Below are positions 1 through 6,604 of a stretch of DNA of 12,338 bases, in pieces. The stretch lies in the NCBI GenBank assembly GCA_010671965.1, contig JAAHIC010000060.1, forward strand, positions 1 to 12,338, written 5' to 3'. The stretch comes from Leptolyngbya sp. SIO4C5. Its GTDB lineage: Bacteria; Cyanobacteriota; Cyanobacteriia; Phormidesmidales; Phormidesmidaceae. Each line of letters opens with the position of its first letter. The first letter of the stretch is position 1. Position numbers and translations under genes: made by a program. The notes under the pieces were generated by a model. The model was not told the DNA's origin. It made no database searches and saw nothing but the letters and a program-made list of their open reading frames with translations.

Positions 1-1274
1 AGCATACCTTTATGCTGAGTCATGAGGGCGTTGTCGTTGAGGATGGAGTAAACGCCGTTGGTGACCCATTCAGGATTGAGAACGCTATCTTGTTGCAGGC
101 GAGGATCGTCTCGGAAGTTGAGGGCAATGCCTAAATCGTGCAAAAAGCCGATGAGGGTTTTCTGGCTCTGCTCATCAGCTACTTTCTGATCGGCACAGAT
201 TTGCTGATACTGGTGATATTCAATATAGTCAGCCTCTAACTTTTCTAACCGAGCTTTCACCTCAAACCAGGAGGCTGGCAGCCTATCAAATACGTGGGGC
301 AGATCGGTAATTTGTGCCTGAATTTCTCGCCGCAGTTTTTCAACGCCTCTGTGCTTTGGATTGCTGCAGGAGGTTTCAATAAAGCCAACGATGTTGGGAT
401 ACTTGCGCTTGAGTCCCCGGCGATCGATATCAAGCGATTTTTGATCCACCTGATTGCCGACGACAATGACGGGAGAATTGCCGCCAAAGCTGCGAATAAT
501 CTTGAGCCAGTATTCTATGCGATTGCCCTGTTCATCCTGACGAGCGTTGAGCACCAGCAAATAGAGGCTGCGCTTGGTGAGGAAAAACTGGTGGGTGGCG
601 TGCATGATTTCCTGCCCGCCAAAGTCCCAAATGTTGAGCTTTACAGTTTGCTGGTTGGCATCAATTGGCCAAGCGCGAATATTGATGCCCTCTGTCATCC
701 GCTCAGCAGGATCAAACGTGTCATCAATCAGCCGCTTGACCAGCGACGTTTTACCCACCTTAGCTTCGCCCACCAGCAGCACCTTGGCTTCATTTAGTAG
801 GCGAGAGGGTTCGGCTTTGTTTTGCAGGTAGTAGTTGATAATCTCTGCAGGCTCGTCAATTTTGCTAAGAATTTCTGGTGGAATAGGTAAGTTGTTCTTG
901 CTGAGGTCGAGCCAAGATAGATTTTGGAGTTGGGCGATTTCCGGCGGCAAACTGCTCAGTTGGTTCGCGCTGAGGTCGAGCCGAGATAGATTTTGGAGTT
1001 GGGCGATTTCCGGCGGCAAACTGCTCAGTTGGTTCGCGCGGAGGTCGAGCCAAGATAGATTTTTCAGTTGCGCGATTTCGGCTGGTAGGGTTTGGAGTTT
1101 ATTGCCAATCCACCCTTTTCGAGGGTCAAGCTTACCCAGAATAAGTTTTTCTAACTGAATCAGTTGGCCGATTTGAGGCGGCAGTTCTGTTAAGTCATTT
1201 CCAGCTAGATCAAGCTCCTTCACTCCATCTCTGGCAGATTGCTCAATTATCTGCAAAAGCTCATCTCGTGTCAT
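1..1274 (-). CDS. Leucine-rich-repeat Roc GTPase (Roco family), 3' end outside window
   Basis: The frame is open from ATG at 1274 to the left edge, giving 424 visible residues. Residues about 20-133 are leucine-rich repeats of the bacterial 23-residue type (LPPEIAQLQNLSWLDLS). A Ras-like Roc domain follows: P-loop GEAKVGKTS at 169-177, switch II DFGGQE at 217-222, an NQVD sequence at 274-277 in the usual NKxD position, and TSCS at 301-304. From about residue 330 the sequence resembles the start of a COR dimerisation domain (FLHDLGIALNF, then NPEWVTNGVYSIL). Roco proteins are GTP-binding signalling or scaffold proteins, common in cyanobacteria, whose LRRs probably bind partners; no substrate can be named. 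A purine-rich AAAGG/AAAGGG stretch precedes the ATG. NQVD instead of NKxD is a mild departure; the other GTPase motifs look intact. Family assignment is confident; the C-terminal architecture is unseen. Confidence 0.93.
   Translation of the reverse strand, partial: MTRDELLQIIEQSARDGVKELDLAGNDLTELPPQIGQLIQLEKLILGKLDPRKGWIGNKLQTLPAEIAQLKNLSWLDLRANQLSSLPPEIAQLQNLSRLDLSANQLSSLPPEIAQLQNLSWLDLSKNNLPIPPEILSKIDEPAEIINYYLQNKAEPSRLLNEAKVLLVGEAKVGKTSLVKRLIDDTFDPAERMTEGINIRAWPIDANQQTVKLNIWDFGGQEIMHATHQFFLTKRSLYLLVLNARQDEQGNRIEYWLKIIRSFGGNSPVIVVGNQVDQKSLDIDRRGLKRKYPNIVGFIETSCSNPKHRGVEKLRREIQAQITDLPHVFDRLPASWFEVKARLEKLEADYIEYHQYQQICADQKVADEQSQKTLIGFLHDLGIALNFRDDPRLQQDSVLNPEWVTNGVYSILNDNALMTQHKGM
902..1039 (-). 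repeat. Two near-identical 69-bp tandem repeats inside the LRR region
   Basis: Bases 902-970 and 971-1039 match at 68 of 69 positions by eye; the one difference turns a Trp codon into Arg. Each unit encodes exactly one 23-residue leucine-rich repeat, so copy-number change keeps the frame. A third, more diverged unit continues from 1040. The near identity at DNA level points to recent duplication or gene conversion. Confidence 0.9.
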
Positions 1275-1353
1275 GGCTTGCCCTTTACCTTTCTCCCCTA
1301 AATGCACAGCTTCCTAGAGACAGTCATCAAAAATTACCTAACTGCGCTCGAAG

Positions 1354-1415
1354 ATTCCAGGGTTTTGCCTTGTAGCGCTCTGCAGAAACCAAATCTCAGC
1401 TTGAAACCCTGGGAT
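1354..1415. repeat. Inverted repeat between the Roco and HTH genes
   Basis: CCAGGGTTT at 1357-1365 is matched perfectly by AAACCCTGG at 1404-1412. Three more outer pairs, one of them G-T, extend the stem to 12 bp (1354-1365 with 1404-1415). The loop is 38 nt and there is no T-run, so it is not a standard terminator. It lies in the 220-bp space between two same-strand genes (1275-1494), where I see no convincing gene. It could be a small dispersed repeat, an RNA structure in the Roco leader, or chance. Confidence 0.45.
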
Positions 1416-1494
1416 CTCCCCTCCGTCACTTTTCTCAACCAAAAACTGCTTTTTGCGTTGGATGTTTGCAGCAATATCCAAAACAACGAGAAAG

Positions 1495-1734
1495 TTATTT
1501 AGCAGCAAAATCATCCGGTATTTCCTCTGCAGACTCAACTTTCAAAAGCTGCATTAAGGTCTTCCACTGCTGTGGCGTCAGCTTTGCCTCGGTTTGTCCA
1601 GACACCCAGCGCTGATAAGTACGAAGCGGAATCCCACACTTAACCGCAAACTCAGCCTGCGACAAATCGGTACGCTGAATCCTCAGTTCTTCAATCGGTG
1701 AATCGCTTTCTTGCGGTCGCCTGTCTTTCTTCAT
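1495..1734 (-). CDS. Small helix-turn-helix DNA-binding protein (XRE-like)
   Basis: This 79-residue protein is read from ATG at 1734, the first ATG in the frame; the longer reading needs TTG at 1807-1809 and would run through the divergent promoter region. Residues about 24-45 (LSQAEFAVKCGIPLRTYQRW) look like the helix-turn-helix of a lambda-repressor/XRE-type domain: a Q-A-E-F helix, a glycine turn, then a recognition helix ending R-T-Y-Q-R-W. A helical segment (PQQWKTLMQLLKV) and a short acidic tail follow. Nothing else is fused to it, so it is probably a simple DNA-binding regulator. An inverted repeat just upstream at 1751-1791 would suit autoregulation. No clear Shine-Dalgarno sequence precedes the ATG. 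The target and any link to the Roco gene downstream are inference. Confidence 0.8.
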   Translation of the reverse strand: MKKDRRPQESDSPIEELRIQRTDLSQAEFAVKCGIPLRTYQRWVSGQTEAKLTPQQWKTLMQLLKVESAEEIPDDFAAK

Positions 1735-1750
1735 CAAGGCAAAATTGACG

Positions 1751-1791
1751 CGCCATATTGACGCATTCGCAATTGGCACGTCATAATGGCG
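1751..1791. promoter_or_regulatory. Inverted repeat, candidate operator between divergent genes
   Basis: CGCCATATTGACG (1751-1763) and CGTCATAATGGCG (1779-1791) are inverted copies matching at 11 of 13 positions. The arms lie over the -35 and -10 of the predicted plus-strand promoter, so a protein bound here would block it. A further TTGACG at 1745-1750 adds a direct repeat. The adjacent HTH gene is the natural candidate for the binding protein, but that is inferred only from position. Confidence 0.55.
1758..1787 (+). promoter_or_regulatory. Predicted sigma-70-type promoter for the 133-residue protein gene
   Basis: TTGACG at 1758-1763 and CATAAT at 1782-1787 are separated by 18 bp; each is one base from consensus. 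Transcription would start near 1794, leaving a leader of roughly 78 nt before the ATG at 1872. It is embedded in the inverted repeat 1751-1791. Confidence 0.55.
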
Positions 1792-1871
1792 TATATAACT
1801 CAACGACAAGCATCAGCCCTAAGAGTAATAGGCTGTCCTGCTGTCGTGTCTCATTCTACCGTCCCAACACC

Positions 1872-2273
1872 ATGCCAGATTACCAATCACCCCACCCCTG
1901 GGTGGTCTATCGCCGCCTGCCCGATCGCCAAAACCTCGCCGTCGCTCGCTTCCCCCACCGCCACGACGCCGAAAACTACCTAGCCCTTCTGCACCAACTC
2001 CTGCTCGAAACCCCCTTCCTCATCGACTTCGACACCCAAGACACCCCAACCCCATCTACCCCTCCGCCCACTACCCGCTACCCAAAACGCCGCCTACGCC
2101 ACTACCTCGTCGGCTCCCCCACCGCCACCCAAAACGCCATCGATCGCCTTTATTTACTCGGCTACCGCGATCGCTCCGCCTGGAGCCACACCGTTGACAT
2201 CCCGGAAAACGGCCTGCTCATTCGCCCCGACCCCGGCGACGTCCTGCGCTACAGCCAGCAACGACTTGGCTAG
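1872..2273 (+). CDS. Uncharacterised 133-residue protein
   Basis: The frame stays open further upstream, but ATG at 1872 is preferred because it lies downstream of the predicted promoter and the protein reads sensibly from there (MPDYQSPHPWVVYRRLPD). Residues about 9-50 (WVVYRRLPDRQNLAVARF, then DAENYLALLHQLL) look like a compact alpha/beta segment. A Pro/Thr-rich linker follows at about 57-68, then a basic stretch and a C-terminal part with NAIDRLYLLGYRDRSAWS and a final DVLRYSQQRLG. The C-terminal part faintly resembles a short segment I associate with small cyanobacterial proteins of unknown function, but I cannot name a family. No membrane segment or signal peptide is visible. The third codon position is very C-rich, unlike the Roco region. 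The gene ends 7 bp from the convergent helicase stop. Confidence 0.72.
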   Translation: MPDYQSPHPWVVYRRLPDRQNLAVARFPHRHDAENYLALLHQLLLETPFLIDFDTQDTPTPSTPPPTTRYPKRRLRHYLVGSPTATQNAIDRLYLLGYRDRSAWSHTVDIPENGLLIRPDPGDVLRYSQQRLG

Positions 2274-2280
2274 TCGCTGG

Positions 2281-3759
2281 CTACTCTTCCTCATCCGTCG
2301 GCCAGTCCCCCGCGGCCTCAGCCGCCTGCGGCGCGCGACGGGCAGCCAGGTCATAAACCGGAGCCAGTTCAAGCTGATTCGGCGCCACCTTAGGCTTAGT
2401 CGTCTGTCGCCGCCGCCGCGAGACATTTTCCTCAGTCGTCTCTTCCGCAATCACCTCATACAGCAGCGCCAGCTTGTCCCCCGTCCCCTTGCGTAACACC
2501 CGACCCAGCCGCTGAATATACTCCCGCGTAGAGCCAGAACCCGAAAGCAAAATCGCCACCCTCGCCTCTGGCACATCCACCCCCTCATTCAGCACGTGAG
2601 AAACCACCAGGGTTTTATACTCACCGCTGCGAAACTTTTGCAGCACGTCGTGGCGCTCCTTCACCGGGGTCTGATGGGTAATCGCCGGAATCAAAAAGTC
2701 CTGGGAAATGCGATAGACCGTGGCGTTATCGTTAGTAAAAATAATTGTCCGTTCGGGGTAGTGCTGCACCAGCAAATCTGCCAGCACCTTCAGCTTGCCG
2801 TCCGTGCCCAGGGCGATCGCCTTCGCTTCCCGGTGAGCCAGCATGGCGCGGCGTCCTGCCTGCGATCGCGCACTAGCAGCCACAAACCGCTGCCAGCCTT
2901 TAGTAGTGCCCAGCCAAATATTGCTCTCTTGCAGAAAGCGGTTGCGCCGCTGGGTGAGAAAATCATAGCGATCGCGCTCTTGTTCAGATAGCTGCACCTT
3001 AATCTGAATCACCTGATAGGGCGCTAGTGCCTTGCCAGAGAGTTCCTCAGCCGTGCGGTGATAGACCACTGGGCCGAGGAGCTGGGTTAAATCCTCATGG
3101 CGACCATCGGCCCGATCCGGCGTGGCCGTAAGGCCGAGGCGATAGGGCGCAATGGAGAACTCAGCAATCACCCGGTTGAAGTCGCTGGGCAAGTGGTGGC
3201 ACTCATCGCAGATCAGCAGAGCATACTGGTTGCCCAAAGTTTCGGCATGAATAGCGGCGCTGTCGTAGGTGGCAACTAGAATCGGGGTGCGATCGCGGGA
3301 GCCGCCCCCTAGCAGCCCTACTTCTACATCCGGAAAAGCCGCTTCTAAGTGGGCATACCACTGGTGCATGAGATCCAGCGTCGGCACCGTAATTAGGGTG
3401 CTGCGCGGTGTCGCCTGCATCGCTAGCTGGGCCAGATAGGTCTTACCCGCCGCCGTCGGCAGCACCACCACTCCCCGCCAGCCGGACTGCACCCAAGCGC
3501 TCAGCGCTTCTCGCTGATGGGCGTAGGGTTCCATCACCAAGCGCGGCTGGAGCTGTAGCGGCTCAAACTTAGGCGACTGGTCTTCAAAAGAGACGCCTTC
3601 AGCCCGCAGCGCTTCCACCAAGGGCCGATACTGATTGGCGGGCACCCGAAACCGCTCAATCCGATCGTCCCAAACGGCATAGTCTACCCAGGCTTTGCCT
3701 CGCGGCGGCGGATGCAGAATCAGCGTACCGCGATCGAATTTTAAAGTCGGCGTTCGCAT
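2281..3759 (-). CDS. DEAD/DEAH-box helicase, XPB/SSL2-like
   Basis: This 492-residue superfamily 2 helicase uses ATP to move on or unwind nucleic acid. Visible motifs in order are: a Q-motif-like YAHQREAL near 79-86, Walker A PTAAGKT at 101-107, DECHH (motif II) at 185-189, LTATP (motif III) at 210-214, VLNEGVDVPEARVA (motif V region) at 389-402, and QRLGRVLRKG (motif VI) at 416-425. The order and the TATP..R.DGRHE context match the XPB/SSL2 group. XPB proteins have Arg-Glu-Asp just after motif III; here it reads Arg-Ala-Asp (216-218). The first 70 residues form an N-terminal domain, and the last 40 or so are a low-complexity tail ending in Glu. A role in DNA repair is the usual guess for bacterial members but is not shown here. 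The start ATG directly follows AGGTAGGGA. No DUF790/Bax1 nuclease partner gene, as found beside archaeal XPB, lies next to it. Confidence 0.93.
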   Translation of the reverse strand: MRTPTLKFDRGTLILHPPPRGKAWVDYAVWDDRIERFRVPANQYRPLVEALRAEGVSFEDQSPKFEPLQLQPRLVMEPYAHQREALSAWVQSGWRGVVVLPTAAGKTYLAQLAMQATPRSTLITVPTLDLMHQWYAHLEAAFPDVEVGLLGGGSRDRTPILVATYDSAAIHAETLGNQYALLICDECHHLPSDFNRVIAEFSIAPYRLGLTATPDRADGRHEDLTQLLGPVVYHRTAEELSGKALAPYQVIQIKVQLSEQERDRYDFLTQRRNRFLQESNIWLGTTKGWQRFVAASARSQAGRRAMLAHREAKAIALGTDGKLKVLADLLVQHYPERTIIFTNDNATVYRISQDFLIPAITHQTPVKERHDVLQKFRSGEYKTLVVSHVLNEGVDVPEARVAILLSGSGSTREYIQRLGRVLRKGTGDKLALLYEVIAEETTEENVSRRRRQTTKPKVAPNQLELAPVYDLAARRAPQAAEAAGDWPTDEEE

Positions 3760-3808
3760 TCCCTACCTAGACACCCTGGGCCTATTGTAAAGGAGAGCGT
3801 TCTAATGA

Positions 3809-3919
3809 ATCCTCACAGAGGCAGAACAGGCAGAGACGGCCCTAGCCCAGAAACGGCAAAGATCGGCGCGGCTGGCAGACTGGCTGAGAGCATTGGGCCT
3901 CAATCTCGATACTGTATAG
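3809..3919 (+). pseudogene. C-terminal remnant of a Uma2-family endonuclease gene
   Basis: The frame beginning just after TGA (3806-3808) gives 36 residues before TAG at 3917-3919: ILTEAEQAETALAQKR followed by QRSARLADWLRALGLNLD and a final TV. This Ala/Glu/Gln/Arg-rich helix ending L-A-x-x-L-R-A-L-G-[LI]-x-x-D is, from memory, the characteristic tail of cyanobacterial Uma2 (PD-(D/E)XK-like) proteins. The catalytic domain is missing: upstream is a stop and then the helicase start on the other strand. It is therefore most likely the last piece of a deleted gene. The first 47 residues of the longest permease frame are an out-of-frame reading of the same bases. Chance similarity of a short alanine-rich helix cannot be excluded. 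Confidence 0.6.
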
Positions 3920-3920
3920 A
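3893..3920 (+). promoter_or_regulatory. Candidate promoter for the ABC permease
   Basis: TTGGGC (3893-3898), a 16-bp spacer and TATAGA (3915-3920) lie just upstream of the permease. A start near 3927 leaves a leader of about 20 nt to the ATG at 3946. The elements overlap the end of the Uma2-like remnant. The -35 match is moderate. Confidence 0.35.
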
Positions 3921-3945
3921 TAGGCTCTGTTACTGCTCGGTTTTA

Positions 3946-4908
3946 ATGACTCGTTATCTGCTGCGGCGCGTTCTGATTGCGATTCCGACCTTAATCGCCA
4001 TTAGCGTGGTGATTTTTACAATTTTGGCGATCGCCCCCACCAATCCCCTTGGCGATCTAGCAGCCAATCCGTCGATCACCGCCGAAGTCCGGGAAAATAT
4101 CCGCCGCACTCTGGGACTCGATCAGCCCGTTCATATTCGCTATTTCAAATGGGCCTGGGCTTTTCTGCAGGGCAACATGGGTTACTCCTTCACCAGCCGC
4201 AGCCCTGTCAGCGGCCTGATTGTGCAGCGCTTACCCACGACGCTGTGGATTATCGGCGCGGCCTACGGCCTCAGCGTTTTGCTGGCATTTCCTTTGGGAA
4301 TGATTTCGGCCCTCAAGCGCGGTTCTATTTTCGATCGCTTAGCAACCACCTTTGCCTTCATGGGCTTTTCCCTGCCGACTTTCTTCACCGGGCTGCTGTT
4401 TATCATCGTTTTCAGCGTTCAGCTCGGCTGGTTTCCCTTCATTTACAACAGTTCGCTGACGGTGCAGGGCTGGTCCAGCTTTTTAGCGGTGCTGCGGCAG
4501 TCGATTATGCCAATTTGCGTACTTGCCCTGTTTCAGACGGCGGTGCTGATGCGCTTTATCCGCTCCGCTGTCCTAGAGGAACTGCCCCAGGACTATGTGC
4601 AAACCGCCTATGCCAAGGGACTTTCAGCGTTTCGGGTGATTAATCTGCACGTGCTGCGCAATGCCCTGGTGCCGGTGGTGACGCTGGTAGCGCTGGATAT
4701 TCCCACCATTTTTACCGGCTCGCTGGTGACAGAGCAGGTGTTTCGGGTGCCAGGAATTGGGGCGCTGCTGGTGGAGTCCATCTACCGGGGAGATACGCCA
4801 GTGGTGATGGCGATCGCGTTTATCTACGCCATCTTAGTAGTGATTTTTAACCTGATAGCGGACCTGCTCTATGGCTGGCTGGATCCCAGGGTACGATACG
4901 ACCCATAG
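3946..4908 (+). CDS. ABC transporter permease, DppB/OppB (peptide/nickel) family
   Basis: This 320-residue inner-membrane protein would form one half of the channel of a peptide- or nickel-type ABC importer. The N-terminus MTRYLLRRVLIAIPTLIAIS is typical of DppB/OppB. Hydrophobic segments lie at about 9-29, 99-121, 133-158, 184-205, 240-262 and 287-309, matching six helices. The cytoplasmic coupling (EAA) loop is near 217-242 (DYVQTAYAKGLS, then VLRNAL), and the C-terminus WLDPRVRYDP is characteristic. An upstream ATG at 3805 has a good AAAGGAG, but it would add 47 residues that do not fit the family and overlap the Uma2-like remnant in another frame, so 3946 is chosen. No DppC, ATPase or peptide-binding gene is beside it; cyanobacteria often scatter these genes. 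Substrate is unknown. Confidence 0.92.
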   Translation: MTRYLLRRVLIAIPTLIAISVVIFTILAIAPTNPLGDLAANPSITAEVRENIRRTLGLDQPVHIRYFKWAWAFLQGNMGYSFTSRSPVSGLIVQRLPTTLWIIGAAYGLSVLLAFPLGMISALKRGSIFDRLATTFAFMGFSLPTFFTGLLFIIVFSVQLGWFPFIYNSSLTVQGWSSFLAVLRQSIMPICVLALFQTAVLMRFIRSAVLEELPQDYVQTAYAKGLSAFRVINLHVLRNALVPVVTLVALDIPTIFTGSLVTEQVFRVPGIGALLVESIYRGDTPVVMAIAFIYAILVVIFNLIADLLYGWLDPRVRYDP

Positions 4909-4928
4909 GGATAACTCGCGCATCACCC

Positions 4929-6350
4929 CTACGGCGTGACAGGGACGAAATCATAGCCGCGACCCGAGCGCGAACCGGGTTCAACCGTCACCAACTGAGC
5001 CGCCTGATTGCGATCGCCCGATGGCAGAAACTTGACTTGGCTAGCCGCCCCGTCTGCCGCAAAGGTAGCACTCGTCAGGGTTGCCTGCAGGTTTTGCCGG
5101 TTAGTGACAGGGGTAGACTCTAGCGCAGCGGCGATCGCCATCACCGCATCGTAAGCCATAGCCGTGCGCCAGCTCACATCTCCGCCCCAGAGACGGCGCG
5201 AATCCTGGGCAAAGTCAGCCTCTGGATCAGCCAGAATATGCCAGGGAATGGCAACCACCAAATCGTCCGCTGCCGTTCCCACCGAAAGCACTCCGGGGTT
5301 GTAAAGACTGTCGCCCCCTAGCATAGCCAGATCGCCCCCGTTGGCCTCGATTACCGCGATCGCCTGATCTAGAGTTGACGTATTGGCCGCTAGCATCAAA
5401 GTCTCGACCCCCTGGGACTTGAGCTGCTGCACCGCCTCAGCCGCGTTGAAGTTGGGGGCGGCAAGGTCTAGCTCGGCGGCAATTTGACCGCCATCGCTGA
5501 AAACTGCCGTGGTGAATTCATTTTTGAGGGACGTGCTGTAGTCGCTCTCGGAGTTGAAGAAAACGGCGGCGGTTTGCTGACTGAGCTGATTGAGCATGTA
5601 GCGAGCCAGGGTAGTAGCGGCAAAGCGATCGCTGGGCGTGGTGCGAAACACGTAGTCGCTGACGCCGGAAATCTCGACTGAGGTGCTGGTAGGGGAAATC
5701 AGCGGCAGTTGTCCTTCCGTGTAAATGGGCGCGGTTGCCAGCGTGATATTGCTGCTGAAGTGCCCCACCACCGCCAACACATCCGCAGCGGTCACAAGCT
5801 GATTAGCGATCGCTTCAGCCTCAGCCGGACGATTGCCATCGTCAGCAATCACCACCCGCAGCGGCACGCCATCAAGGCCACCTGTCTCGTTAATTTCGGT
5901 CTGGGCCTGAGCCACACCCCGCAGAATTTCTAGGGCCGGATCTAGCGCGGTTTCGACCGGAGCCGCTACGGCAATGGTGTAAGCTTGCTGCTCAGCAATG
6001 CGGGCGTTGTTGAGATAAATGAGTGCTTCTGGATCGTTACGATTTTCCGCCAGCGCCGACTCCAGTAAAGAAACGGCCTGATCGTAATTTCCGGCGGCGA
6101 TCGCTTCAACGCCCTGCTGCTTCAGCGGTGAAGCATCGGCGACAAGTATCTGTTCGCCCTGACTGAGGCGAGAGTCGCTTGTTTCAGCTGCGGTTTCGGT
6201 CTGGGTGTTTACAGACTGAGCCGAATCCGTAGAGGGGTCTGAGCCACCTAGCTGCAGTCGTGGCCAAAGCCAAGCGCCCAAAGCACCGACTAGGGCAACC
6301 GTAATCAGTAAAGAAATTAGTAGAACAGGCGTTTCGTTTCGATTAGACAT
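4929..6350 (-). CDS. Membrane-anchored TPR / LivJ-type (periplasmic binding protein type 1) protein
   Basis: This 473-residue protein starts with a short N-terminus and one hydrophobic helix at about 9-31, then a Ser/Thr/Gln-rich linker (35-65). A TPR-like pair of helices follows at about 76-120 (GVEAIAAGNYDQAVSLLESA, then NDPEALIYLNNARI). From about 124 to the end it is a branched-chain amino-acid type binding fold: AAPVETALDPALEILRGVAQ, VVGHFSSN near 194-201, PLISPTSTSV at 216-225 and YVFRTTPSD at 233-241. Such domains bind amino acids or related small ligands on the outer face of the membrane. The hydrophobic segment has no lipobox Cys and no clear cleavage site, so it is probably an anchor. 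The neighbouring permease belongs to another ABC class and is convergent, so the partner is elsewhere or absent; a sensory role is possible. A strong promoter lies just upstream. Confidence 0.9.
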   Translation of the reverse strand: MSNRNETPVLLISLLITVALVGALGAWLWPRLQLGGSDPSTDSAQSVNTQTETAAETSDSRLSQGEQILVADASPLKQQGVEAIAAGNYDQAVSLLESALAENRNDPEALIYLNNARIAEQQAYTIAVAAPVETALDPALEILRGVAQAQTEINETGGLDGVPLRVVIADDGNRPAEAEAIANQLVTAADVLAVVGHFSSNITLATAPIYTEGQLPLISPTSTSVEISGVSDYVFRTTPSDRFAATTLARYMLNQLSQQTAAVFFNSESDYSTSLKNEFTTAVFSDGGQIAAELDLAAPNFNAAEAVQQLKSQGVETLMLAANTSTLDQAIAVIEANGGDLAMLGGDSLYNPGVLSVGTAADDLVVAIPWHILADPEADFAQDSRRLWGGDVSWRTAMAYDAVMAIAAALESTPVTNRQNLQATLTSATFAADGAASQVKFLPSGDRNQAAQLVTVEPGSRSGRGYDFVPVTP

Positions 6351-6380
6351 GCGCGATTACTCAGTCAAGGCCGCTAATCG

Positions 6381-6409
6381 AGTATAGGGGCAATATACCA
6401 AGCTGTAAA
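6381..6409 (-). promoter_or_regulatory. Predicted promoter for the TPR/binding-protein gene
   Basis: On the minus strand TTTACA (plus-strand 6404-6409) and TATACT (6381-6386) are separated by exactly 17 bp, close to the sigma-70 consensus. Transcription would begin near 6374, giving a leader of about 24 nt. No strong Shine-Dalgarno precedes the ATG at 6350. Confidence 0.6.
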
Positions 6410-6587
6410 AAGTAGTAGAACAGCCTTCAAAATGGCTGTCTATTCATTTCGGGCACCAGGGTATTGCCTGTTGGCCGCAGACAAACTCTAGGGAACTATG
6501 AGGTAGTTTCTGCTAGCGCAGCTCCATCTAAAATATGGGTTGAGTAAGTTGGGTAATCTATTGACCAGACGCGCCCGTAGGCAAACC

Positions 6588-6595
6588 AGAGGAGG
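6588..6595 (+). promoter_or_regulatory. Strong Shine-Dalgarno for the glycosyltransferase-like gene
   Basis: AGAGGAGG ends 9 nt before ATG 6605 and 6 nt before TTG 6602. It supports initiation here but allows either codon; ATG is preferred. In the rest of the 254-bp gap (6351-6604) I see only a weak candidate -10 for this gene (TAAAAT, 6529-6534) and a 6-bp hairpin ACAGCC/GGCTGT (6420-6439). Confidence 0.65.
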
Positions 6596-6604
6596 CAGTT
6601 TTTG

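Noticed and set aside
294..797. 167-residue plus-strand frame
   Set aside because: It is the antisense shadow of the Roc GTPase domain, whose motifs are clear on the minus strand.
902..1100. Repeats considered as a CRISPR array
   Set aside because: The 69-bp units are contiguous without spacers and encode leucine-rich repeats in frame.
835..1158. 107-residue plus-strand frame with internal repeats
   Set aside because: Its repeats are the antisense reading of the leucine-rich repeats of the Roco gene.
1302..1538. Two 66-residue frames, one on each strand, in the HTH-Roco spacer
   Set aside because: No motif, promoter or ribosome site; the minus-strand one overlaps the HTH gene, and both cover the inverted repeat.
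3805..3945. Upstream ATG with AAAGGAG as the permease start
   Set aside because: The 47 extra residues do not resemble the DppB N-terminus and are an out-of-frame reading of the Uma2-like tail; MTRYLLRRVL at 3946 is the family-typical start.
4909..4928. Possible terminator in the convergent gap after the permease
   Set aside because: Only a weak TAGGG/CCCTA pairing and no T-run.
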